34,172 bases of DNA, taken from an uncultured Lachnospiraceae bacterium (GTDB lineage Bacteria > Bacillota > Clostridia > Lachnospirales > Lachnospiraceae). Position numbers and translations under genes: made by a program. The notes under the pieces are model-generated. The model saw only the letters and a list, made by a program, of their open reading frames with translations. It was not told where the DNA came from and did not search any database. Shown in pieces: positions 15,995 to 22,869 of this stretch (the stretch's first letter is position 1; each line of letters begins with the position of its first letter). The stretch covers positions 1 through 34,172 of the forward strand of contig CAJTOK010000040.1 of the NCBI GenBank assembly GCA_910577825.1, in the 5' to 3' direction.

Positions 15995-17290
15995 ATGGCA
16001 CGTAAATCAGGAAAAATTGGAGATATACAGGAAACATTGAAAGATTACAGCATTGGGATAAAGGATATTACAGGGAATGATATTTTTATCCGCTGTCTTT
16101 CAAAAGAGGCAGCAAAAGTACCAGATTACAGGCATCCGTCTTATGTGAAACACAAGCTCCAGGATATACTTTCCATATGTATCCTTGGTTTTCTTGCGGA
16201 CTGCAATGAATGGGAAGAAATAGCGGATTTTGCACGCCAGAAAGAAAAATGGCTTAAGAAATACCTGGAACTTCCTAACGGTGTGCCATCTTCTGATACT
16301 ATAAGGGTAGTGGCAGGAAATATTGATGCTGCATATTTTTACCAGGCTGTTGTACAGTCGCTGGAGGAACTGGTAAATGATGTACACACTGCTGTTAAGG
16401 GATATGGACAGGAAAAGGAAATCCTTTCAATGGACGGGAAGGAAAGCAGGGCTTCAAAAAGGGTATCTGGCAGTAAAGGGGAAATAAAAGCACTGCATAC
16501 ATTAAATTTATATTCATCAGGCTGTGGTTTCTGCATAGGGCAGGAATTTATAAAGGAAAAAACAAATGAAATACCAGCAGGGCCGGTACTGCTGGGAAAA
16601 ATGGATTTAAAAGGAAAAATTGTGACATGGGATGCCCTTAATACCCAGAAAGAAACTGTGGAATCAGTTATACGTGGGAAAGGGGATTATGTGGCAGCAT
16701 TAAAAGGGAACCATCCTTTGTTTTATAAAGAAGTGCAGGAATATTTTTCAGATGGGATACTGGAAGGACTGGAAAAAATACCAGGATATTATAAGAAAAC
16801 AGTGGAAAAAGAACACGGGGGCATAGTAACAAGGGAATATTACCAGACAGATGAAACAGGATGGTATGAAGACAAAAAGAAATGGAAAGGGCTTGCAACA
16901 TTTGGAATGGTAAAAAAGAAACTGGAAAAACCAGATGGCAAAACAGTGGAGGAAAAAAGGTATTACATAAGCAGCCTGCCAGTGGATGTGGAACTTTTTT
17001 CAAAAGCAGCAAGAGGGCACTGGGGAGTGGAAAACAAGCTGCACTGGCATCTGGATTTTACATTTAAAGATGATTATAATACAACAGCAGAAAAAACGTG
17101 TGCAAAAAATATGCAGATGTTAAAAAAAATAGCACTGGCAGTACTGCGCATTGTGCAGACATTATACAGCCAGAGCCTTAAAAGAATAAGGAAAACAATA
17201 GCAAGGGACTGTGAAAAAGAGTTAGAAAATATATTATCAGCCTTGTCATCTGATGCCATAAAGGCAGCATTATATAAAGCATCAAACTAA
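15995..17290 (+). CDS. ISAs1-family transposase
   Basis: This DDE transposase moves the surrounding element. The N-terminal ISAs1-associated region includes RHPSYVKHKLQDILSICILG and the NEWEEIADFA stretch. The catalytic triad is Asp147 in SMDGKESR, Asp213 in VTWDALNTQ and Glu346 in RGHWGVENKLHWHLD, the last being the family hallmark. The C-terminal KNMQMLKKIALAVLR stretch is also typical. The gene is uninterrupted at 431 residues and starts after a strong AGGAGGG site, so it should be functional. Codon use is richer in GGA and AAA than the neighbours, as expected of a mobile gene. Confidence 0.93.
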   Translation: MARKSGKIGDIQETLKDYSIGIKDITGNDIFIRCLSKEAAKVPDYRHPSYVKHKLQDILSICILGFLADCNEWEEIADFARQKEKWLKKYLELPNGVPSSDTIRVVAGNIDAAYFYQAVVQSLEELVNDVHTAVKGYGQEKEILSMDGKESRASKRVSGSKGEIKALHTLNLYSSGCGFCIGQEFIKEKTNEIPAGPVLLGKMDLKGKIVTWDALNTQKETVESVIRGKGDYVAALKGNHPLFYKEVQEYFSDGILEGLEKIPGYYKKTVEKEHGGIVTREYYQTDETGWYEDKKKWKGLATFGMVKKKLEKPDGKTVEEKRYYISSLPVDVELFSKAARGHWGVENKLHWHLDFTFKDDYNTTAEKTCAKNMQMLKKIALAVLRIVQTLYSQSLKRIRKTIARDCEKELENILSALSSDAIKAALYKASN

Positions 17291-17345
17291 AAAAACAGGT
17301 TATAAAAACCCTTTATTGGTAATAACTTTTTATGCGGTTATCCTG

Positions 17346-17354
17346 TGAAAAGAC
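17346..17354 (+). repeat. Right target-site duplication of the insertion sequence
   Basis: TGAAAAGAC, identical to 15865-15873, directly follows the right inverted repeat. Confidence 0.88.
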
Positions 17355-17363
17355 TCCTGCATC

Positions 17364-17392
17364 TTGCTTATTTCCATAAAAAGGTATATAAT
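17364..17392 (+). promoter_or_regulatory. Promoter of the structured non-coding segment
   Basis: TTGCTT (17364-17369) and a perfect TATAAT (17387-17392) have exactly 17 bases between them. A start site near 17399 is expected. No open reading frame follows for over 300 bases, so the product is a leader or an independent RNA. Confidence 0.72.
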
Positions 17393-17442
17393 AGTTCTAG
17401 GCAAAAGGAAATCCATTAAACAGATGCCTGCTATAGATGAGT

Positions 17443-17460
17443 GCAGTTTGCCAAAACTGC
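17443..17460 (+). repeat. GCCA-loop hairpin, copy 1
   Basis: Perfect 7-bp stem GCAGTTT/AAACTGC with tetraloop GCCA. The core is shared with copy 2, 112 bp downstream. Confidence 0.8.
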
Positions 17461-17554
17461 CAGCAGCATTTTTATATTAAATTGGTCATTGCTGGTCCGA
17501 ATCCAGCCTTGGCGGGCTTTATGGATTAGCTGCAGGTATAGTAAATATGTTTAA

Positions 17555-17574
17555 GGCAGTTTGCCAAAGCTGCC
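17555..17574 (+). repeat. GCCA-loop hairpin, copy 2
   Basis: 8-bp stem GGCAGTTT/AAGCTGCC with one G-U pair and the same GCCA tetraloop. In both copies it is followed closely by CAGCA and an A/T-rich stretch. Confidence 0.8.
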
Positions 17575-17668
17575 CACAGCAAATATTTCTGGGAACAACT
17601 GTCACTTGTTTATTCAGGATATATCTACTATCGTGGCTTTCCAGTCTGTAATGGGCAGTCCTGATGCC

Positions 17669-17697
17669 ATCCCCCTGCTTTGCAGGGGGATTTTAAT
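17669..17697 (+). terminator. Strong terminator before the DUF2828-vWA gene
   Basis: ATCCCCCTG (17669-17677) pairs with CAGGGGGAT (17683-17691), 9 bp with a 5-base loop, followed by TTTAATT. It ends the non-coding segment 37 bases before the protein start, so the protein gene needs readthrough or another start site. Confidence 0.85.
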
Positions 17698-17733
17698 TAA
17701 GTATCTCCAGAAATTAGAAATGGAGGGATTATT

Positions 17734-19245
17734 ATGGGGTTTATGGATAAGCTTAAGGATGTGCTGGACGGACGCAAGGCAGTTACAGAGAATGGTGCAC
17801 TGGGTTATGAATCAACGGGAAAGGCACTTGTTGATTTAAATTTTGCTGTGGCTTCCTTTCGCAATGAAAGTGAAGAAGAGATTATTAAAAAGTTTGTAAA
17901 AGCGTATTATGAGGACAAGGTGCTTGCAATAAAGTGGCTGTTCTTTTTAAGGGATATACGTGGTGGGATTGGTGAAAGGCGTTCTTTCCGCATAATTTTT
18001 TCTTATCTGGCTTATGATGAAAAAAAGCTGGCAGAAAGGCTTGTCCCGCTTGTTGCAGAGTATGGGCGTTTTGATGATTTGCTCTGTCTTATTGGAACTC
18101 CTGCTGAAGAAACAGCATTCAGTTTTTTTAAGGAACAGCTTGAATCTGATATGGAGGGAATGCTTGGCGGAGGGCAGGTTTCTCTTTGTGCAAAGTGGCT
18201 TCCAAGTATTAATGCTTCAAACATTGAAGCTAAAAATGCTGCTAAAAAGATTGCAGGGTATCTTGGGATAACGGCTAAAGAATACCGCCAGATGCTTGCA
18301 AGCTTAAGGGAATACATAAAGGTTACAGAAGTGCTTGCAAGTTCCGGGCGCTGGCAGGATATTGTATATGAACATGTGCCGTCAAGGGCTAACCTGTGCT
18401 TCCGCAATGCTTTTATAAGGCATGATGAAGAACGCAGGAGGGCATATCTTGAAAGCCTTGTAAAAGGGGAGGCAAAGATTAATGCAGGGACTCTTATGCC
18501 CCATGATATAGTTCTGGCATATATAACAAAGTGGAGTGCAGGCCTTGATAATTATGATGAAACATTAGAACAGCTGTGGAACAGCCTTGATGATACTATA
18601 AAAGGTGCAGAAAATGTACTTTGTGTTGTTGATAGTTCTGGAAGCATGTCCTGCTGTGTTGGCAGCGGACATCTCGCAGCAATCCATGTATCTAATGCAC
18701 TGGGCATATATTTTGCGGAAAGGCTTCAAGGACCATATAAAGACCATTTTATTACATTTTCAAGCAAGCCGGAATACGTGGATTTAAGTAAATGTAAATC
18801 ACTAAAGGAAAAACTTAAACTGGCATTTTCATATGATGATTATACCAATACGGATATTAAGGCAACATTCCGGCTTGTGCTTGAAACTGCGGTGAAAAAC
18901 CATCTTCCACAGGAAGAACTTCCAGGCACAATACTGGTAATATCTGATATGGAATTTGACTGTGCAGTTACAAGTAATAGTATGGAAACACTTTTTAAGG
19001 GCATAGACAGGGAATTTAATGGACATGGCTATAAGATGCCAAGGCTTGTATTCTGGAACTGTAACAGCAGGACAAATGTAATACCTGTAAGGGAAAATGA
19101 ACTAGGTACAGGGCTTGTAAGCGGGTTTTCTGTGAATATATGTAAAATGGTACTAAGTGGCAGGCTTGACCCGTATGAATGCCTGAAAGAGCAGCTGGAC
19201 AGTGAAAGGTATGCACCAGCCGGAAAAGTATTGGAAGCACTGTAA
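17734..19245 (+). CDS. DUF2828 domain protein with C-terminal von Willebrand A domain (Ro60/TROVE-like architecture)
   Basis: The protein has 503 residues. The N-terminal two thirds match DUF2828: LAIKWLFFLRDIRGGIGERR (64-83), VAEYGRFDDLL, LCAKWLPSINASNIEAKNAA (151-170), the VPSRANLCFRNAFIRHDEERRRAY region, and KINAGTLMPHDIV. The last third is a von Willebrand A domain with the metal site DSSGS (300-304) and a later VISDMEFD. A helical-repeat domain followed by vWA is also the architecture of Ro60/Rsr, which binds misfolded and Y RNAs; DUF2828 itself has no proven function that I know of. GGAGGG lies 6 bases before the ATG. The gene sits directly behind a structured RNA locus and ends at a convergent terminator. 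RNA binding is inferred from architecture and context only. Confidence 0.85.
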   Translation: MGFMDKLKDVLDGRKAVTENGALGYESTGKALVDLNFAVASFRNESEEEIIKKFVKAYYEDKVLAIKWLFFLRDIRGGIGERRSFRIIFSYLAYDEKKLAERLVPLVAEYGRFDDLLCLIGTPAEETAFSFFKEQLESDMEGMLGGGQVSLCAKWLPSINASNIEAKNAAKKIAGYLGITAKEYRQMLASLREYIKVTEVLASSGRWQDIVYEHVPSRANLCFRNAFIRHDEERRRAYLESLVKGEAKINAGTLMPHDIVLAYITKWSAGLDNYDETLEQLWNSLDDTIKGAENVLCVVDSSGSMSCCVGSGHLAAIHVSNALGIYFAERLQGPYKDHFITFSSKPEYVDLSKCKSLKEKLKLAFSYDDYTNTDIKATFRLVLETAVKNHLPQEELPGTILVISDMEFDCAVTSNSMETLFKGIDREFNGHGYKMPRLVFWNCNSRTNVIPVRENELGTGLVSGFSVNICKMVLSGRLDPYECLKEQLDSERYAPAGKVLEAL

Positions 19246-19261
19246 AATAATATTTGTTATA

Positions 19262-19310
19262 AATAACAGGGAAACCATATAGATATTATGCTTTCCCTGT
19301 TATTATTTTT
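19262..19310. terminator. Bidirectional terminator between the DUF2828 and CoA-transferase genes
   Basis: AATAACAGGGAAA (19262-19274) pairs with TTTCCCTGTTATT (19292-19304), a 13-bp perfect stem, followed by ATTTTT on the plus strand and preceded by A-rich bases that give Ts on the minus strand. Confidence 0.85.
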
Positions 19311-19333
19311 ACCAGCATGTTTTATTAAAAAAT

Positions 19334-20677
19334 TTATCTCTTATTGCTGCTTTTCCAGATTTTAAGCTTTTCTGCTTCTGCAATGAGGCTGTCCCTGAAA
19401 TCAGGGTGTGCTACAGATATAATTGCTTCTGCCCTCTGCCATGCTGAAAGCCCTTTTAAGTTTACTATGCCATATTCTGTAACGAAATAGTGTACATTGG
19501 CACGTGTATCTGTAACTATTGAACCATTGCTTAATGTAGGCTTGATACGTGACTGTACTGTGCCATCTTTTGTTGTAAATGTTGAGGACATGCAGATAAA
19601 GCTTTTACCGCCATTTGAAAGATATGCGCCAAGTACGAAGTCAAGCTGCCCTCCAGCACCGCTTATCTGCTTTGTGCCTGCTGATTCTGCGTTGACCTGT
19701 CCGTAAAGGTCTATATCTACAGCATTATTTATAGACATAAAGTTGTCATTTGCTGATATGGAACGTATATCGTTTGTATAGCTTACAGGTGCACTCATGC
19801 ACTCAGGGTTGTCATTAACATAGTCATAGAGCTTTTTTGTGCCGGCACCAAAAGCATATACCTGGCGTCCCTTGTCAATGCCTTTTCTTTTGCCCGTAAT
19901 CTTGCCTGCTTTTGCAATATCAACAAATGCGTCAACATACATTTCTGTATGTACGCCAAGGTCTTTTAAATCAGATTTGGCAATAAGTGAACCTACTGCA
20001 TTTGGCATACCGCCAATGCCAAGCTGGAGGCAGGCACCATCAGGTATTTTGTCAACAATATATTTTGCAACAGCTTCATCAGTTGCAGTGGCTGCACCTC
20101 CGCCTCCCAGTTCATCTATTGCAGGGTTGTTCCCTTCAACTATCATGTCAACATTGCTAATATGTACACTCTCGCCAAACCCGCCAAGGCATCTTGGCAT
20201 ATTCTGGTTTACTTCTACAATTATGATATCAGCAACTTCACAGCATGCCTGCATATGTGAAGCATTAGGACCGAAGTTAAAGAAACCATGGCTGTCCATA
20301 GGTGAAACCTGGAACATTGCAACACGTGGCGGTGTATCTATATCACGGTAATATCTTGGAAGTTCACTGTAACGGATAGAACCATAATAAGAGAATCCCT
20401 GTGCAATGGCTTTTCTTTCGATACCGCTCATATGCCATGAGTTCCATGTAAAATGCTCTGCAGGGTTATCAATTTTATAAATTTCTGGTACATGGCAGAG
20501 TATGCCGCCACGGATTTTTACATCATTAAGTTCCGGGAGGCGTTTTGCCAGTGCAGCATCAAGGGCCACAGGAGTCCCCGTACACCATCCATAGTCAACC
20601 CAGTCACCAGAATTTACAACCTTTACAGCTTCATCAGCTGTCTTAAGCTTTTGTGAATACATTTCCTTATAATCCAT
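19334..20677 (-). CDS. but: Butyryl-CoA:acetate CoA-transferase
   Basis: This enzyme moves CoA from butyryl-CoA to acetate, releasing butyrate; it is the last step of butyrate formation in many gut Lachnospiraceae. It belongs to the acetyl-CoA hydrolase/transferase family. Landmarks are AEHFTWNSWHMSGIERK (73-89) and AFVDIAKAG (250-258), the two segments classically used to recognise but genes, plus GIGGMPNAVG (220-229) for CoA binding, GVHTEM with the likely catalytic Glu245, and GAGGQLDF (340-347). The start at 20677 is fixed by a perfect AAGGAGGTT; longer in-frame starts are unlikely. The product is 447 residues. The gene is divergent from the butyrate operon. A 4-hydroxybutyrate CoA-transferase is the closest alternative, made unlikely by context. 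Confidence 0.9.
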   Translation of the reverse strand: MDYKEMYSQKLKTADEAVKVVNSGDWVDYGWCTGTPVALDAALAKRLPELNDVKIRGGILCHVPEIYKIDNPAEHFTWNSWHMSGIERKAIAQGFSYYGSIRYSELPRYYRDIDTPPRVAMFQVSPMDSHGFFNFGPNASHMQACCEVADIIIVEVNQNMPRCLGGFGESVHISNVDMIVEGNNPAIDELGGGGAATATDEAVAKYIVDKIPDGACLQLGIGGMPNAVGSLIAKSDLKDLGVHTEMYVDAFVDIAKAGKITGKRKGIDKGRQVYAFGAGTKKLYDYVNDNPECMSAPVSYTNDIRSISANDNFMSINNAVDIDLYGQVNAESAGTKQISGAGGQLDFVLGAYLSNGGKSFICMSSTFTTKDGTVQSRIKPTLSNGSIVTDTRANVHYFVTEYGIVNLKGLSAWQRAEAIISVAHPDFRDSLIAEAEKLKIWKSSNKR

Positions 20678-20746
20678 AATTAACCTCCTTAATCTGCCAC
20701 TTTTATGTGGTACTGGTACTGCTTGTCTTAAAAAGACCTTATATAT

Positions 20747-20776
20747 AAAATACCATGTTTTAGCTGTGTGCGTCAA
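20747..20776 (-). promoter_or_regulatory. Promoter of but
   Basis: Read on the minus strand, TTGACG (20776-20771) and TATTTT (20752-20747) are 18 bases apart, about 70 bases upstream of the CoA-transferase start. Confidence 0.55.
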
Positions 20777-20965
20777 TCTTTAATATCACCATTCCATGTC
20801 TGTTATAAAATTGCCAGGCTGTTAATATAATTAGCCTGTGGTAAAAAATAAGGATTTAAAAATTAACCTGGCTATATTATAATGTTTATTATGACAGCAT
20901 AACTTTATCTTGGGAACTATTTGTAAAATCCTGGCATATCATTAATTTTCTGGATTTTAAATTAA

Positions 20966-21295
20966 ATTTTTAGTTATATCCAAAGAAGCAGTACATATTA
21001 TGGTGATACACTTCTTGAAAAACGCCGTGAAGAGGATATTTTTAAAAATAATGGCTGGGAATGTGCTTTCTGCCATTCTATAAATGAAAGCATTGTTTCC
21101 ACATGTGCATGTGGAAGGGGCAGGGAGGAAAGTGAAGAATACCTTAAAGTGACAGACAATGCAAAAAACAGGGGAAAGGAAGAACAGAATATAATTTCAC
21201 TGTTAAAAGAATATAAGTAACTTATGGATAATGGCATCATTACACAAGCGGAATTTGATGATAAGAAAAGGGAGTTGCTTAAAAAAGGTAATTAA
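20966..21295 (+). pseudogene. Broken zinc-ribbon and SHOCT domain protein
   Basis: The long gap between but and thl contains a decayed gene. One frame from 20966 has no start codon and reads YYGDTLLEKRREEDIFKNNG, then WECAFCHSINESIVSTCACG, a four-cysteine zinc ribbon. After a charged linker it reaches IISLLKEYK, an in-frame TAA at 21218-21220, and then LMDNGIITQAEFDDKKRELL to a stop at 21293-21295. The two parts around the TAA together form a SHOCT domain, so the stop is a CAA-to-TAA type change. The N-terminus is missing. The full-length function of such proteins is unknown. The rest of the gap (20780-20960) shows nothing I can assign. Confidence 0.7.
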
Positions 21296-21383
21296 CAGAA
21301 TGGTTAAATATATGCTAATTTGTGTATATTCGATAAATTTTGTTAAAAAATCTCAAATTTTGTATAGAATATGTGAAAAAACC

Positions 21384-21412
21384 TTGCCATTTTTCCAGAT
21401 TTGATATATGAT
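21384..21412 (+). promoter_or_regulatory. Promoter of the butyrate operon
   Basis: TTGCCA (21384-21389) and TATGAT (21407-21412) are exactly 17 bases apart, each one base off consensus. The start near 21419 gives a leader of about 157 bases before thl. A second TATAAT at 21435-21440 has no good -35 box. Confidence 0.7.
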
Positions 21413-21444
21413 ATTTATGAAGATTGCCTAAAGTATATAATGAC

Positions 21445-21489
21445 GTTACAGCCCGGTTTAAGTAGGAGGTGCTTAAAAAGGGCAGTAAC
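21445..21489 (+). promoter_or_regulatory. Leader stem-loop of the butyrate operon
   Basis: GTTACAGCCC (21445-21454) pairs with GGGCAGTAAC (21480-21489), 10 bp with one A-A mismatch, and inside it TTTAAG pairs with CTTAAA. The apical loop TAGGAGGTG is a perfect ribosome-site-like sequence without a usable start codon close behind. There is no T-run, so it is a stabilising or protein-binding element rather than a terminator. Confidence 0.6.
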
Positions 21490-21575
21490 AACAGAATCTG
21501 TACCAGCAACATGGACGTACAGGTCACAGATTACTTATGCTGTCGGAATTCAATTATAAGGAGGAATTTAGTATT

Positions 21576-22769
21576 ATGGCAAAAAAAGTAGTTATAGCGG
21601 GCGCATGCCGTACTGCAATTGGTAAAATGGGTGGAGGATTAAGTAAAACTCCGGCTCCTGTCTTAGGTTCTATAGTTATTGAGGAAGCTCTTAAAAGGGC
21701 TGGTGTACCAAAGGACAAGGTTGACCATGTATACATGGGTTGTGTTATACAGGCAGGCCTTGGACAGAATGTTGCACGCCAGTCTTCCATTAAGGCAGGA
21801 CTGCCAATTGAAACCCCAGCAGTTACAGTAAACGTTGTTTGTGGTTCAGGACTTAATTGTGTAAACATGGCTGCACAGATGATACAGGCGGGGGATGCTG
21901 ATATCGTTGTTGCAGGCGGTATGGAAAATATGTCCATGGCTCCATATGCAATGATGCAGGGCCGCTATGGTTACCGTATGAACAATGGCAAGTTAGTGGA
22001 TACAATGGTTAATGACGCATTATGGGATGCGTTCAACCAGTACCACATGATGATTACAGCAGAGAATGTTGCAGAGAAGTGGGGACTTACACGTGAAGAA
22101 CTTGATGAATTTGCTGCAAAGAGCCAGCAGAAATGTGAAGCTGCTATTAATGCAGGCAAGTTTGATGATGAAATTGTTGCTGTACAGACAGGCGTTGACA
22201 GGAAGACTAAAGAGCCTGTTATGTTTGATAAGGATGAAGGACCACGTCCTGGAACTACTGCTGAAAGCTTAAGCAAGTTAAAATGCTGCTCAGGCAAAGA
22301 AGGCGGCGTTGTTACAGCAGGTAACGCATCAGGTATTAATGATGGTGCTGCAGCAGTTGTCGTTATGAGCGAAGAGAAAGCTAAAGAACTTGGTGTTACA
22401 CCAATGGCTACATTTATAGCAGGTGCACTTGGCGGCGTTGACCCTTCAATAATGGGTGTAGGCCCTGTTGCTTCTACAAAGAAGGTGCTTGAAAAGACAG
22501 GCCTTAAGATTGATGACTTTGACCTTATTGAAGCAAATGAAGCTTTCGCTGCACAGTCTGTTGCAGTTGGCAAAGACCTTGGATTTGACCTTTCTAAGTT
22601 AAATGTAAATGGTGGTGCTATTGCACTTGGACATCCTGTAGGCGCTTCAGGCTGCCGTATCCTTGTTACACTTCTCCATGAGATGAAGAAGACAGGGGCA
22701 GACAGGGGTCTTGCAACACTTTGTATCGGTGGCGGCATGGGCTGCTCTACAGTTGTTGAGAAATACTAA
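21576..22769 (+). CDS. thl: Acetyl-CoA acetyltransferase (thiolase)
   Basis: This enzyme condenses two acetyl-CoA to acetoacetyl-CoA, the first step of butyrate formation. Catalytic residues are Cys89 in VVCGSGLNCVNMAAQ, His353 in GHPVGASG and Cys383 in CIGGGMG; the EANEAFAAQ segment is also typical. ATG 21576 is used rather than ATG 21537, because a perfect AAGGAGG (21558-21564) precedes it and MAKKVVIAGACRTAIGK is the usual thiolase start. The product is 397 residues. It leads a six-gene operon and is followed by a strong stem-loop before crt that may raise its share of the transcript. Confidence 0.95.
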   Translation: MAKKVVIAGACRTAIGKMGGGLSKTPAPVLGSIVIEEALKRAGVPKDKVDHVYMGCVIQAGLGQNVARQSSIKAGLPIETPAVTVNVVCGSGLNCVNMAAQMIQAGDADIVVAGGMENMSMAPYAMMQGRYGYRMNNGKLVDTMVNDALWDAFNQYHMMITAENVAEKWGLTREELDEFAAKSQQKCEAAINAGKFDDEIVAVQTGVDRKTKEPVMFDKDEGPRPGTTAESLSKLKCCSGKEGGVVTAGNASGINDGAAAVVVMSEEKAKELGVTPMATFIAGALGGVDPSIMGVGPVASTKKVLEKTGLKIDDFDLIEANEAFAAQSVAVGKDLGFDLSKLNVNGGAIALGHPVGASGCRILVTLLHEMKKTGADRGLATLCIGGGMGCSTVVEKY

Positions 22770-22811
22770 TCCGGCATAAATACAAAGTTTACAGTGTGCA
22801 TTTGCACCTGG

Positions 22812-22839
22812 TGTGGTGCGGAAAGTTTTCCGTGCCACA
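22812..22839 (+). promoter_or_regulatory. Hairpin in the thl-crt gap
   Basis: TGTGGTGCGGAAA (22812-22824) pairs with TTTCCGTGCCACA (22827-22839) over 13 positions, two of them G-U, with almost no loop. No T-run follows, so an mRNA processing or stabilising element is more likely than termination. Confidence 0.6.
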
Positions 22840-22869
22840 TGTATTAAAATATTTTAAAGGAGAACTATA

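Larger units (their letters stand above)
15874..17345 (+). mobile_element. Complete ISAs1-family insertion sequence
   Basis: The 1,472-bp element is bounded by an 18-bp perfect terminal inverted repeat, CAGGATAACCGCATAAAA at 15874-15891 and its complement at 17328-17345, and flanked by 9-bp direct repeats TGAAAAGAC. It holds a single intact transposase gene. Intact ends, an intact gene and a perfect target duplication indicate a recent, possibly still active insertion. Its right end stops 18 bp before the -35 box of the non-coding RNA promoter at 17364. Confidence 0.93.
17399..17697 (+). ncRNA. Candidate structured non-coding RNA, tandem units, upstream of the DUF2828-vWA gene
   Basis: Between a good promoter and a strong terminator lie about 300 non-coding bases with two related units. 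Unit 1 has hairpin GCAGTTT-GCCA-AAACTGC (17443-17460) and, 30 bases on, a 5-bp/7-nt arm GCTGG-TCCGAAT-CCAGC (17491-17507) that looks like a tRNA T-arm. GCCTGC (17426-17431) can pair with GCAGGT (17532-17537) to close the unit. Unit 2 has hairpin GGCAGTTT-GCCA-AAGCTGCC (17555-17574) and a 5-bp/7-nt arm AACAA-CTGTCAC-TTGTT (17594-17610). Both hairpins share the GCCA loop, and a stem T-A becomes T-G without losing pairing. Each loop has a TGGC partner downstream (17510-17513; 17634-17637), allowing a loop contact. It is probably an RNA partner of the adjacent DUF2828 protein, by analogy with Y RNAs next to Ro60 orthologs; that role is inference. It could instead be a long 5' leader. Confidence 0.6.

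Noticed and set aside
17491..17500. Direct homology to vertebrate Y RNA (GCTGGTCCGA string)
   Set aside because: The shared string is only about ten bases and lies in an internal arm here rather than at the RNA end; chance or T-arm mimicry is more likely.
17485..17540. A functional tRNA gene
   Set aside because: A T-arm-like hairpin and a D-loop-like stretch are present, but in the wrong order, with no acceptor stem or anticodon arm that folds properly.
17561..17839. 92-codon frame across the ncRNA terminator into the DUF2828 gene
   Set aside because: It reads through a strong terminator and overlaps the real gene out of frame, with no ribosome site.
21098..21117. Palindrome TTCCACATG-TG-CATGTGGAA
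   Set aside because: It falls inside the zinc-ribbon coding relic (codons for S-T-C-A-C-G) and is better explained as coding sequence.
21339..21358. Possible Rex operator (TTGTTAA half-site) upstream of the butyrate operon
   Set aside because: Only the left half matches; the right half departs at most positions from TTAACAA, and the site lies well upstream of the -35 box.
21971..22738. Long antisense frame opposite thl (255 codons), and similar ones opposite crt, hbd, bcd and etfA
   Set aside because: They mirror the codon structure of strongly recognised genes, have no ribosome sites and show no domain; they are shadows.
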